From Leucothrix mucor DSM 2157 (lineage in GTDB: Bacteria > Pseudomonadota > Gammaproteobacteria > Thiotrichales > Thiotrichaceae), in assembly GCF_000419525.1 (NCBI RefSeq), contig NZ_ATTE01000001.1, forward strand, positions 4,276,501-4,340,500: a DNA stretch of 64,000 nucleotides, read 5' to 3'. Each line of letters starts with the position of its first letter. The stretch's first letter is position 1. Made by a program: the position numbers and the translations under genes. This document shows, in pieces, positions 53,276-62,580 of this stretch. The notes beneath the pieces were generated by a model. It had not been told where the DNA came from. It made no database searches and worked only from the letters and a program-made list of their open reading frames with translations.

Positions 53276-54304
53276 ATGGTTTTATCAGTTCAATACTTGC
53301 GAGGTTTGGCGGCGTTTATGGTGCTGCTGGAGCATGTCGGCTTAAAGAGTTCGCAATATTCTGGCAATGTGTTGTCCAGCTGGCATGTCGGTGGCGCGGG
53401 TGTGGATTTATTTTTCCTGATTTCCGGCTTTATTATGTGCCACACCACGGCTGAGAAGCATCAAACGGCGGGCGCATCCCGTCAATTTTTCTGGCGTCGA
53501 ATTACCCGCATTATTCCCCTTTATTGGCTGGTCACTTGTTTGGCCTTAATCGTTTATCTGATTATGCCGGGGCAGGTAAATAGTACCAGCGGTGGCACTG
53601 ACTTAATCGCCTCCTACTTTCTATTACCTTCAGAGCAGTCTTATCTGGTCGCTAATGGCTGGACGCTGCGTTATGAGTTTCTGTTTTATGCCATCTTTAT
53701 GTTGGGCCTGTGGTTTAGTCGAGGTCTTGGCAATGTAGTAGTGATCGGCTTGTTAGTCTTCGCTGCGGGGTTTGGTTTCTGGCAGCCACAAAGCGGCGTA
53801 TGGGCGAAGTTTGTCACTGACCAGCTATTGCTGGAATTTGCCTGCGGTATGCTGCTGTATCACTACGCGCAATATGCAACGCGCTTGCCGATGATGCTAT
53901 TAATGTCGATGGTGGGCGTTGGTCTTGGCGCGTTACTGGCTGTCAACCAAGGTGTCCAAACGGGAATTCGAGTGGTTGATTTTGGCTTGCCGATGTTACT
54001 GATTATGGGTGGTGCGTTAGGTTTGGAACAAGAACTACAGCAACGCCCGATCAACTTCCTGAAAAGTTTGGGTGATTCCTCCTACGCGATGTACCTCATT
54101 CATCCGTTTGCTTTAGCGGGCGGCGCGATGGTGTTGGGCAAGTTAGGCTTAAGCCATGTGCTTGGCGGTTGGTTATTTGTATCAGTGTTATTAGTAGGCT
54201 CTGTGGTTGCTGGTTATTTACTATATCAGTTTGTGGAAAAGCCAATGACGCGCTTCCTGCATAAGCGCCCGGTGGCAACGGATTTAAAGCAGCAAAACGC
54301 CTGA
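53276..54304 (+). CDS. Acyltransferase family 3 membrane protein (OafA/YrhL-like)
   Basis: The protein has 342 residues with about ten hydrophobic segments. The conserved start is VQYLRGLAAFMVLLEHVG with the active-site histidine. DLFFLISGFIMCHTTAEK and the RRITRIIPLYWLVT arginines follow, as usual for membrane O-acyltransferases that modify surface polysaccharides. AGGA about 8 nt upstream sets the start. It lies 245 bp from the divergent metY gene and has no polysaccharide genes beside it. Confidence 0.9.
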   Translation: MVLSVQYLRGLAAFMVLLEHVGLKSSQYSGNVLSSWHVGGAGVDLFFLISGFIMCHTTAEKHQTAGASRQFFWRRITRIIPLYWLVTCLALIVYLIMPGQVNSTSGGTDLIASYFLLPSEQSYLVANGWTLRYEFLFYAIFMLGLWFSRGLGNVVVIGLLVFAAGFGFWQPQSGVWAKFVTDQLLLEFACGMLLYHYAQYATRLPMMLLMSMVGVGLGALLAVNQGVQTGIRVVDFGLPMLLIMGGALGLEQELQQRPINFLKSLGDSSYAMYLIHPFALAGGAMVLGKLGLSHVLGGWLFVSVLLVGSVVAGYLLYQFVEKPMTRFLHKRPVATDLKQQNA

Positions 54305-54453
54305 CTATATCTGCGAGCTGTACCACTAATTGGCCATAAGTCTAAGAGGCAGCAATAATAATGCTACCGCTGCGCGGGTCAATTTGAATTTGCTTAAGCA
54401 TTGCTCTAAGGTTGCGGTAATTATAAAAATTACACAACTTCTGAGAACTCACC

Positions 54454-55389
54454 GTGACCCAATCCGCCCAAGAACTCATACAGCGCGCATCGTCCCAGCT
54501 TAATAAAGTTATTCTGGGCAAACCCAATCAAGTTCGCTTGGCATTAACCGCATTATTGGCGGGTGGTCATTTGCTGCTGGAAGACTTGCCCGGGATGGGT
54601 AAAACCACGCTGGCACATGGCTTGGCCAATGTCTTTGGTTTGCAATACAAGCGGGTGCAGTTCACTAGTGATTTATTACCGGCGGATGTGATTGGTGCGA
54701 CGGTATTTGATGCCAAGCAAGGCCAGTTTAATTTCCGACCCGGCCCCATTTTTAGCCAGATATTTTTAGCCGACGAATTAAACCGTGCCACGCCGCGTGC
54801 GCAGAGTGCGTTGCTGGAAGCGATGGAAGAGCGTCAGGTCAGTATTGATGGTGAAAGCCATATGCTACCGAAGCCGTTTTTCGTGATTGCCACTCAGAAC
54901 CCGCAAAGTCAGTCCGGTACCTTCCCATTGCCAGAGTCGCAACTTGATCGCTTTTTGCTTCGGGTCTCATTGGGCTATCCTGATCCGGCGGCAGAGCGTG
55001 AATTGCTACAAGGCCGCCATGGCCGTGGCTCACTCGGTGCGATGATTAGTTGCATTAGCCAAGAGCAATTGGAACAAATTCAGGCGCAAGTTCCACGCAT
55101 TAAAATGACCGATGCTTTGCTGGATTACGTGCAGCGCTTAGTCGCGCAAACCCGCGAACGCGATTTATGTTTATTAGGCTTGTCGCCACGTGGCGCATTG
55201 GCCTTAGTGCATAGCGCACAAAGTTGGGCACTGATTCAAGGTCGTGATCATGTTCTGCCTGAAGATGTGCAGGCGGTGTTTGTTGCCGTGGCAGGGCATC
55301 GCTTGGTGGGTCGCAAAGAAACCCAAGGTGATCAGTTGGCCAGACACATTCTCAATCAGGTCGACGTGGTCGGGGGAGTGCGTGTTTAA
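54454..55389 (+). CDS. MoxR family AAA+ ATPase
   Basis: The protein (311 residues, GTG start) has Walker A DLPGMGKTTL, the MoxR stretch VQFTSDLLPADVIGATVFD, Walker B IFLADELNRATPRAQSALLE and sensor 1 in FFVIATQNPQSQSGTFPLP. It acts as a chaperone-like ATPase. It heads a MoxR-DUF58-transglutaminase set, a common arrangement in bacteria. Its end overlaps the DUF58 start by 8 bp. Confidence 0.93.
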   Translation: MTQSAQELIQRASSQLNKVILGKPNQVRLALTALLAGGHLLLEDLPGMGKTTLAHGLANVFGLQYKRVQFTSDLLPADVIGATVFDAKQGQFNFRPGPIFSQIFLADELNRATPRAQSALLEAMEERQVSIDGESHMLPKPFFVIATQNPQSQSGTFPLPESQLDRFLLRVSLGYPDPAAERELLQGRHGRGSLGAMISCISQEQLEQIQAQVPRIKMTDALLDYVQRLVAQTRERDLCLLGLSPRGALALVHSAQSWALIQGRDHVLPEDVQAVFVAVAGHRLVGRKETQGDQLARHILNQVDVVGGVRV

Positions 55390-56347
55390 CTTCAAGCAAT
55401 GGGCAGATCGGCGTTTGCCCAAGGCCAAGCAAGTTACCTTGTCGCAGAAGAAAATCTTCATTGTGCCGAGCAAGGTCAGCCTCGCGCTCATTGTTATGAT
55501 TGTGGTGCTGTTTTTGCTGGGCATCAACTTTCAAAACTCATTGGTGTATGGCGTTTGCTTCTGGCTGATTGCCTTACTGGTGATCAATATCCTGTACACC
55601 TACCGTAACCTTGCGGGCTTAACGATTAAAGCCATCGCTGCCGAACCCTGCTTTGCGGGTGAAAAAATGGTATTAGAGCTGGAAGTCTCTCGTCCCTTTA
55701 AGCAGCGCAAAAGTGCGATCTACTTTGGCTGGAAAAACGAAGACTTGGTTGAGCTGAATTTGCAGGAGCAACAATCCACCCGCATTAAACTCTCCCACAC
55801 CACTCAAAAGCGCGGCCGTTTTATGCCACCACGCATTGATGTATTTACCCGTTTTCCAACTGGCTTAAATACTGCGTGGTCCTACGTTACGATGGATATT
55901 GAAGCGGTGGTTTACCCCGAACCCATTGAGCAGCCACGCCATAACAAAGCCCAAAATAGCGGCGATGAAACGGAGGATGGCGTAGAAATTTCCGGCGGTA
56001 CCAGCGACTTTGCAGGCATTCGGGATTATCAGGCAGGGGACTCGCCCAAGCACATTCACTGGGGGCAATATGCCAAAACCGGTGAGTTATACACCAAGTC
56101 CTTTGTGGATTATGAAAGCCACGAGTCTTGGTTAGATTGGGATGCCTTGAATATTTCCGGCATTGAGCCGCGCTTATCGCATTTATCCGCGATGGTGCTG
56201 GCCTTTGATGCTGATCAAAAACAATTTGGATTAAAAATTCCCGGAACGCTGATTCAGCCCGGAAGCGGTGCCACGCACAAAACCCGCTGTCTCACGGCCT
56301 TAGCGCTTTATGGTTTGCCAGAACAGGATGCGACCGATGCTGGATAA
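55382..56347 (+). CDS. DUF58 domain protein
   Basis: The protein has 321 residues from a GTG at 55382 within the MoxR gene end; an open frame upstream (from 55244) is not used. Two membrane helices near residues 30-75 are followed by a soluble DUF58 region with the family motif GIRDYQAGDSPKHIHWGQYA. It is the usual partner of MoxR ATPases and probably binds to membrane or periplasmic partners. It overlaps the transglutaminase gene start by 11 bp. Confidence 0.9.
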   Translation: MFNFKQWADRRLPKAKQVTLSQKKIFIVPSKVSLALIVMIVVLFLLGINFQNSLVYGVCFWLIALLVINILYTYRNLAGLTIKAIAAEPCFAGEKMVLELEVSRPFKQRKSAIYFGWKNEDLVELNLQEQQSTRIKLSHTTQKRGRFMPPRIDVFTRFPTGLNTAWSYVTMDIEAVVYPEPIEQPRHNKAQNSGDETEDGVEISGGTSDFAGIRDYQAGDSPKHIHWGQYAKTGELYTKSFVDYESHESWLDWDALNISGIEPRLSHLSAMVLAFDADQKQFGLKIPGTLIQPGSGATHKTRCLTALALYGLPEQDATDAG

Positions 56348-58376
56348 AGATTATCAGTTGTCACGACAGGTGACTTATCGGGGAATGATTTGGCTATTGG
56401 CGGCGCAATTAGTGGTCATGCTGCCATTCGCATTTTATCTGCCCATTTGGTTGATTCCGGTGATGTTGGCGTCGACGTATTGGCGGATTCGCGTGATTAA
56501 AGGGCATTCTGCGCAGCCGGGCTTAACCACGCGTATGCTGGTGGTGGCACTTGGTGGATTAGGCGTGTTAATCAGTGGCATGCCCTTGGTGTCGCTGGAT
56601 GCCATGGTGTCATTTTTGCTATTGGGATTTGCCTTTAAATCGCTGGAAGTGATTAGCCAGCGCGATGCGTTAGTTGTGATTTTTATTGGCTATTTCTTAG
56701 TTGCAATCCAGTTTCTATTTAATCAGTCGATTCTCGCTGGCGCTTATGGCGTGCTATCGATGATTGTGTTGACCGGTGCGCTAATCGCCAATCAACAATC
56801 CCCTGCGCAACAGCTTAGCCAAAACGCTACTCGCTCCAGTTTGAAAATGGCCAGCTTTATGCTGATTCAATGCCTGCCGCTGATGATTTTGGTGTTTGTA
56901 TTTATGCCGCGCTTTTCGCCGTTATGGGCGATTCCAAGTTTTGATACCCAAGCAAAAACCGGCATGACTGATCGCATGTCACCGGGCGATATTGCGGATT
57001 TAAGTAAGTCAGATGAGTTGGCATTTCGGGTGAGCTTTAAAGGCCGCAAGCCAACTTCGGATGAAATGTACTGGCGCGGCTTGGTGTTAAACAATTTTGA
57101 TGGCAAAACTTGGCAGCAGTTTGATGAGCAATATGACAGCCGTGAATTACGACTTAGGCTCTCGTACAGCCAACCTTGGCAGCTATCGCAGGTTGAGATT
57201 ACCGGCGAGCCAATCGAATATGAAACACTGTATGAGAAAACCGGTCGGCCATGGCTGTTTAGCCTAACCCCAACGGTCGCTGCGGAAGGTGATTTGCGTT
57301 TATTCGGCGATTATCGGGCCATGGCTAATAGCGATATTCAAGCGCCATTGCTGGTAAAAGCCGTCGCTTATCCGGATGCGAAGCGTGATCTTGAGTTAAC
57401 CAAAAATGCCCGCCGCGCTGCTTTGCAATTACCGCCAACTGGCGATCCACGAACGCGTGCATTAGCTCGTGAACTGCGTGATTCGGTCAGTACCGAACAA
57501 GAATATGTGGAGTTGGTTTCAAAGCGCTTCACTGATCAAGCCTACTTTTACACGTTACGCCCAACACTTTTAGGCGATACCGACACTATCGATAAGTTCC
57601 TATTCGATACTATGCGTGGTTTTTGCTCGCACTATGCCGGCAGCTTTGTCTTTATGATGCGCGCAGTCGGAATTCCGGCACGAGTTGTAGTCGGTTATCT
57701 CGGCGGCAAATGGAATCAAAATGGTGACTACCTTTCAGTCCATCAGTTTGATGCCCATGCCTGGACTGAAGTCTGGCTGGAAGGCGAGGGCTGGAGACGG
57801 GTTGACCCAACCGCAATGGTGGCACCTAGTCGCGTTGAAGGTGGCTTAGAAGCCGCGTTGGAATACGAAGGCTCGTTTTTAGAAGATAAATTATTCTCCG
57901 CTCACAAGATGAAGTGGCTGGATGGCATCCGTCAAAAACTGGACTCCATACAGTACGGCTGGCGACGTTGGGTGCTGGGCTACGATGGCGAATCGCAGGC
58001 TAATTTACTGAAATCGATTTTGGATAAAATGTCGTCAGTACCTTTGGCGGTGCTGGTGGGTGGATTATTTGCCGGTATTTTCCTGCTGTGGTTTGTACTG
58101 CTAGGCATGATGAATCGGCGCAATTACGAAGCCTATGAGCATCAGCTCTACCGCAAGTTTTGCGCGCGACTAGCCAAGCTCGGCATTTCACGTGAAACGC
58201 AGCAAACCCCATCGGAGTTCTCCGCTCTGGCTAGTGAAAAATTACCAGAAAAAGCCGAAGCGATACAAGCGTTTACCGCCTGCTATCAGCAGCTGTGCTA
58301 TGTGCCGCGTGGCACCGGTAAATCGGATCAAACGGTCCGTGAAATGAAGCGCTTGTTACGAGTTTTGGGTGCCTGA
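56337..58376 (+). CDS. TgpA-type membrane transglutaminase-like protein
   Basis: The protein has 679 residues from the ATG at 56337; an ATG at 56328 is an alternative. Five or six N-terminal membrane helices are followed by a soluble transglutaminase domain with catalytic cysteine 430 (MRGFCSHYAGSFVFMM), histidine (FDAHAWTEVWL) and aspartate (RVDPTAM). A late membrane helix near 570 precedes a DUF4129-like end. The group includes P. aeruginosa TgpA. It completes the MoxR-DUF58 set. Confidence 0.92.
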   Translation: MLDKDYQLSRQVTYRGMIWLLAAQLVVMLPFAFYLPIWLIPVMLASTYWRIRVIKGHSAQPGLTTRMLVVALGGLGVLISGMPLVSLDAMVSFLLLGFAFKSLEVISQRDALVVIFIGYFLVAIQFLFNQSILAGAYGVLSMIVLTGALIANQQSPAQQLSQNATRSSLKMASFMLIQCLPLMILVFVFMPRFSPLWAIPSFDTQAKTGMTDRMSPGDIADLSKSDELAFRVSFKGRKPTSDEMYWRGLVLNNFDGKTWQQFDEQYDSRELRLRLSYSQPWQLSQVEITGEPIEYETLYEKTGRPWLFSLTPTVAAEGDLRLFGDYRAMANSDIQAPLLVKAVAYPDAKRDLELTKNARRAALQLPPTGDPRTRALARELRDSVSTEQEYVELVSKRFTDQAYFYTLRPTLLGDTDTIDKFLFDTMRGFCSHYAGSFVFMMRAVGIPARVVVGYLGGKWNQNGDYLSVHQFDAHAWTEVWLEGEGWRRVDPTAMVAPSRVEGGLEAALEYEGSFLEDKLFSAHKMKWLDGIRQKLDSIQYGWRRWVLGYDGESQANLLKSILDKMSSVPLAVLVGGLFAGIFLLWFVLLGMMNRRNYEAYEHQLYRKFCARLAKLGISRETQQTPSEFSALASEKLPEKAEAIQAFTACYQQLCYVPRGTGKSDQTVREMKRLLRVLGA

Positions 58377-58413
58377 TCAGGGTGGCTCATACCTTGTTTT
58401 CCGTGATAAATAC

Positions 58414-58536
58414 GTTGAATGACTGATTAGTATTATTTATTTGAATAATATTTAATACGAATGACTTGCCCTCTGGTATTTTGTGGGAATTACCCCGTAT
58501 ACTGAAATGCAGTCAACTGATTGTCAGTCATTCAAC
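58414..58536. promoter_or_regulatory. Distant 13-bp inverted repeat upstream of ABC operon
   Basis: GTTGAATGACTGA (58414-58426) and its exact complement TCAGTCATTCAAC (58524-58536) lie 97 bp apart. A CAGTCAACTG just before the right arm adds a partial further copy. They frame an AT-rich region with an imperfect dyad (58432-58460). Between them, TATACT at about 58499 is a candidate -10 element. This could be a DNA-looping operator pair for the transporter at 58604. Confidence 0.5.
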
Positions 58537-58603
58537 TGTAACAATCGCCTGATACTGTCTCCCGTCACTTAACGTTCCAACAGCTATTTCACGGAGATTC
58601 CAA

Positions 58604-59707
58604 ATGTTTAGACCCCAGAAGACATTACTATCCCTAACGATTGCAACAGCACTGTTTTCAACAGTTGCATCGGCTGCGGATCTTGCTGAGCTAGAAGCAG
58701 CGGCTAAGAAAGAAGGTATGTTAACGACCATTGCGCTGCCACACAGCTGGTGTGGATACGACGGTGTAATCGCCGGATTCAAAGCAAAATATCCAGACAT
58801 TGAAGTCAACGAACTAAACCCTGATGCAGGCTCTGCTGATGAGTTGGAAGCTATTCGCGCAAACAAAGATAACAAAGGCCCTCAAGCGCCAGACGTGATT
58901 GATGTCGGCTTCTCATTTGGTCCTGCGGCTAAAGAAGAAAACTTGCTGATGCCTTACAAGGTATCAACCTGGGATACGATTCCGGATAACGTGAAAGATG
59001 CGGACGGCTACTGGTATGGCGACTACTACGGCGTACTGTCGTTTGCGGTAAACAAAGATATTATTGATGAGTCGCCTCAGGATTGGGCGGACTTGTTAAA
59101 GCCTGAATTTGCCAATAGCGTTGCCCTGGCGGGTGATCCTCGTGCGTCTAACCAAGCGATTCTGGGCGTGTATGCGGCTGGTTTGTCAGCCGGTGCAGAG
59201 GGTGGTACAGCAGTCGGTGAAGCGGGCGTAGACTTCTTCGCAAAAATGAATAAATCCGGCAACTTTGTCCCCGTCATTGGTAAGACAGGCACCATCGCGC
59301 AGGGCGCAACGCCGATCGTTGTACAGTGGGATTACAATGCACTGTCGGGCCGCGATACGCTGAAAGGCAATCCTCCGGTTGATGTTGTGGTACCAAAATC
59401 CGGCGTTGTTGCGGGTGTGTATGTACAAGCAATCAGCGCTTATGCGCCACATCCAAATGCGGCTAAGTTGTGGATGGAGTACCTGTACTCCGATGAAGGC
59501 CAGTTGGCATGGTTGAAAGGTTATTGTCACCCAATCCGTTTCAACAATCTGGCAGCGGATAACAAAATTCCTCAGGAATTAATGGATGCATTGCCACCAG
59601 CGGCTGCTTATGAAAAAGCCGTATTCCCATCCCTTGAAGACCAAGCTGCGGCGAAAGACGTGATTGGCGCGAAGTGGGATTCCACCGTTGGAGCGAACGT
59701 TCAGTAA
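58604..59707 (+). CDS. ABC transporter substrate-binding protein (iron/polyamine/aminoethylphosphonate type)
   Basis: The protein has 367 residues with a signal peptide ending near TVASAAD, then LAELEAAAKKEGMLTTIALP. The GYWYGDYYGVLSFAVNKDII segment and VVQWDYNALSGRD match the type 2 periplasmic-binding family of ferric, thiosulfate or 2-aminoethylphosphonate receptors. The start has CGGAGATTCC upstream. No ligand can be named. It heads a four-gene transporter that has both permeases and an ATPase. Confidence 0.88.
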   Translation: MFRPQKTLLSLTIATALFSTVASAADLAELEAAAKKEGMLTTIALPHSWCGYDGVIAGFKAKYPDIEVNELNPDAGSADELEAIRANKDNKGPQAPDVIDVGFSFGPAAKEENLLMPYKVSTWDTIPDNVKDADGYWYGDYYGVLSFAVNKDIIDESPQDWADLLKPEFANSVALAGDPRASNQAILGVYAAGLSAGAEGGTAVGEAGVDFFAKMNKSGNFVPVIGKTGTIAQGATPIVVQWDYNALSGRDTLKGNPPVDVVVPKSGVVAGVYVQAISAYAPHPNAAKLWMEYLYSDEGQLAWLKGYCHPIRFNNLAADNKIPQELMDALPPAAAYEKAVFPSLEDQAAAKDVIGAKWDSTVGANVQ

Positions 59708-60592
59708 ATGAGTAATACGATCACGGCATCCCAGCCAATAAAACGCAGACGGATATCGCTGGCTTGGCTGGGTGTCGTGCCGTTTCTGATTTTTGCTTTT
59801 ATGTTCATGTTGTTACCGACATTGAACATTGTGTTTGGCGCATTTCAGAATCCGGCAGGGGAGTTTACCCTCGACAACCTGCGCAACCTCTTTGAACCCT
59901 CAATCATGGCTTCCTACTGGATCAGTATCCGGATTAGTGTCGCCTCAGCCTTTTTGGGCTGCGTGATTGGTTTCTTGATTGCGCTGGCCGTCGTTTTAGG
60001 TGGCTTACCCGCTTGGATTCGCTCGCCAATTATGACGTTTTCGGGTGTGGCCTCAAACTTTGCCGGTGTTCCGCTGGCCTTTGCGTTTCTGGCAACACTG
60101 GGTCGTTTGGGCTTGGTTACGGTTTTGTTGAAGGACTGGTTCGGCATCAATATCTACGCCATGGGCTTTAATCTCTTAAGCTTTTGGGGATTAACGCTGA
60201 CCTATCTGTTTTTTCAGATACCGCTCATGATTTTGATTATTACGCCGGCACTGGACAGTTTGAAAAAGGAATGGAAAGAAGCCGCCTCCATTCTCGGTGC
60301 CAGCAATGCGCAATACTGGCGGATGGTGGCATTACCCATTCTCTGGCCTTCGCTGCTTGGTACTTTTGCACTGTTATTTGCCAATGCCTTTGGCGCGGTG
60401 GCCACCGCTTATGCACTGACTGGCAGCTCAATGTCGATTGTGCCGATTTTACTATTTGCGCAAATCCGTGGTGACGTACTGCAAGACCCACACTTAGGCT
60501 ACGCATTAGCCTTCGGTATGATCATGATTACCGGCGTCGCTAATCTCATTTACATCTGGATGCGGTCGCGCAGTGAGCGGTGGATGAAGTGA
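59708..60592 (+). CDS. ABC transporter permease, first
   Basis: The protein has 294 residues with six membrane helices and the EAA loop EWKEAASILGASNAQYWRMV of the PotB/PhnT-like class. It starts at once after the receptor stop and overlaps the second permease start. Confidence 0.9.
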   Translation: MSNTITASQPIKRRRISLAWLGVVPFLIFAFMFMLLPTLNIVFGAFQNPAGEFTLDNLRNLFEPSIMASYWISIRISVASAFLGCVIGFLIALAVVLGGLPAWIRSPIMTFSGVASNFAGVPLAFAFLATLGRLGLVTVLLKDWFGINIYAMGFNLLSFWGLTLTYLFFQIPLMILIITPALDSLKKEWKEAASILGASNAQYWRMVALPILWPSLLGTFALLFANAFGAVATAYALTGSSMSIVPILLFAQIRGDVLQDPHLGYALAFGMIMITGVANLIYIWMRSRSERWMK

Positions 60593-61377
60593 TGCGGCAA
60601 AAGTTTTGGTCATGGCTGGCGTTAGGCTTAGGCATTCTCTATTTTGGTTTACCGCTGCTGGGCACGCTGGAGTTTTCCCTGCGCATGCGCCGTGGCGAAT
60701 ACAGTCTGGATGCCTACTGGGTCATCCTCAGCGATCCACGTTTTCAGGCGACTTTTAGTTATTCGGTGATGATGGCGCTGGCAACCATTTTGATGGGTGT
60801 GCTGCTAGTCGTGCCGACGGCTTACTGGGTGCGTTTGAAGCTGCCGCGCTGGCGTCCGGTGATTGAATTCATTACGCTACTGCCATTGGTTATTCCGCCG
60901 ATCGTTGTCGTGTTTGGTTATATCCGGCTCTATAACACCTCCTCGATACTGCCGCTAACAGGCAGTGCAATAGGGACCGATTTGTTGATGATGTTCGGCT
61001 ACACCGTGTTGGCATTGCCGTATATGTATCGCGCGGTAGACACCGGTTTGCGCAGTATTGATGTGGGCACGCTAACCGAAGCCGCCGAGAGTTTAGGCGC
61101 TAGCAAGTTCACCATTATGCGCAAAATCATTTTGCCAAATGTATTGGTGGCGGTGCTGTCCGGAGCCTTCCTGACCTTTGCCATCGTGATCGGTGAATTT
61201 GTATTGGCAGCGCTGTTAAACCGTCCGGCATTCGGACCATTTATGCAATTAATCGGCGCAAACCGTGCCTATGAACCTGCAGCATTGGCCGTGATTGCCT
61301 TTGCCATTACCTGGCTCTGCATGGGGCTGATTCAATTAGTGACACGTTTTCAGAAACACACACAACCAGAGCGCTAG
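60592..61377 (+). CDS. ABC transporter permease, second
   Basis: The protein (261 residues) has six membrane helices and the EAA loop TLTEAAESLGASKFTIMRKI. I use the ATG at 60592 (TGATG overlap with the preceding stop). An in-frame ATG at 60580 is a possible alternative and adds four residues. With the first permease it forms a heterodimeric channel. Confidence 0.9.
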   Translation: MRQKFWSWLALGLGILYFGLPLLGTLEFSLRMRRGEYSLDAYWVILSDPRFQATFSYSVMMALATILMGVLLVVPTAYWVRLKLPRWRPVIEFITLLPLVIPPIVVVFGYIRLYNTSSILPLTGSAIGTDLLMMFGYTVLALPYMYRAVDTGLRSIDVGTLTEAAESLGASKFTIMRKIILPNVLVAVLSGAFLTFAIVIGEFVLAALLNRPAFGPFMQLIGANRAYEPAALAVIAFAITWLCMGLIQLVTRFQKHTQPER

Positions 61378-61382
61378 TGAGT

Positions 61383-62447
61383 ATGGGATTTCTTGAAATT
61401 AAGGGCCTGCAAAAGGATTTTGGTGATAACCGAGTCGTCGATGACTTCAATTTGGATGTCACGCGTGGTGAGTTCATCTCGTTCTTAGGCCCCAGTGGTT
61501 GTGGTAAAACGACCGTACTGCGCATGATTGCCGGATTTGAAACGCCTACGCAGGGCCAAATTCATATCGACGGGCAAGACGTGGTCAACCTGAAACCGAA
61601 TCAGCGCAATATCGGCATGGTGTTTCAGTCTTACGCACTGTTTCCAAATATGACCGTAGCGCAGAACGTGGCCTTTGGTCTAAAGGTTGCCGGCAAAAGT
61701 AAAGCTGAAACCAATGAGACGGTTGCTGAAATGCTGGCAATGATTCGTTTGGAAGAGCTGGGTTCTCGTTATCCTTATCAGTTATCGGGTGGACAGCAGC
61801 AGCGGATTGCCTTGGCGCGTGCGCTGGCGGTAAAGCCTAAGCTGTTGTTATTGGATGAGCCGCTCTCCGCTCTGGATGCCAAAATTCGGGTATCGCTGCG
61901 TGAAGAGATTCGCTCAATTCAGCAAAAGCTGGGCATCACCACGATTTTCGTCACCCACGATCAGGAAGAGGCATTGTCGATGTCTGACCGGATTGTGGTG
62001 GTTAATGCCGGAAAGGCTGATCAAACCGGTACGCCGTTTGAGATTTATAATAAGCCTAGTACTCGCTTTGTGGCCTCTTTTGTGGGAACCATTAATGTGC
62101 TGACTGGCACCGTGAGCGATGCGGCCAAAGGCGTGGTTGAGCTTAATGGCGAAGTGTTGTCGCTTGGTCAAAACTTAGCTAACCATAGCAATGGCGATAG
62201 CATTTCACTGGCGTTACGGCCGGAAGTGGTGTCTTTAGGCGCTGCGCCCAATAAGCCGATACAGCTGAAAGGGATTGTGCAGCAAGTAGGGTTCTTGGGG
62301 TCGGTTATTCGTGTGCAGATCGCGATTGGCGATAATCTGTTATCGCTGGATAGTTTCAATCAGCCATCCGTGCCACCGCCAGTGGTTGGTGAGCAGGCTA
62401 CGGTTTCGTTTGCGGCTGATGATTTGCTGGCTTTAGAAGGCGAATAG
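61383..62447 (+). CDS. ABC transporter ATP-binding protein (PotA/FbpC-like)
   Basis: The ATPase (354 residues) has Walker A GPSGCGKTT, signature [11 protein letters not shown], Walker B LLLLDEPLSALDA, the histidine in IFVTHDQEEAL, and a C-terminal TOBE domain (about 270-350). It starts at ATG 61383; a GTG at 61377 that overlaps the preceding stop is also possible. The substrate class is that of the receptor at 58604. Confidence 0.92.
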   Translation: MGFLEIKGLQKDFGDNRVVDDFNLDVTRGEFISFLGPSGCGKTTVLRMIAGFETPTQGQIHIDGQDVVNLKPNQRNIGMVFQSYALFPNMTVAQNVAFGLKVAGKSKAETNETVAEMLAMIRLEELGSRYPYQLSGGQQQRIALARALAVKPKLLLLDEPLSALDAKIRVSLREEIRSIQQKLGITTIFVTHDQEEALSMSDRIVVVNAGKADQTGTPFEIYNKPSTRFVASFVGTINVLTGTVSDAAKGVVELNGEVLSLGQNLANHSNGDSISLALRPEVVSLGAAPNKPIQLKGIVQQVGFLGSVIRVQIAIGDNLLSLDSFNQPSVPPPVVGEQATVSFAADDLLALEGE

Positions 62448-62580
62448 CTTTCTGCTAGGTGTTCTCAGCTATTCAAGACTTGGGCGCAGGTCATCTGGCC
62501 CATTGGAGTTTTCAGCATTAAGTGATAGCGACGGTGTATACGTTTAGCTATCAAGAGTAGTGGCGAGTGTTTGTGAAGGT

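Noticed and set aside
55244-55381. Longer DUF58 protein start
   Set aside because: This frame overlaps the MoxR gene and has no membrane or family features before the GTG at 55382.
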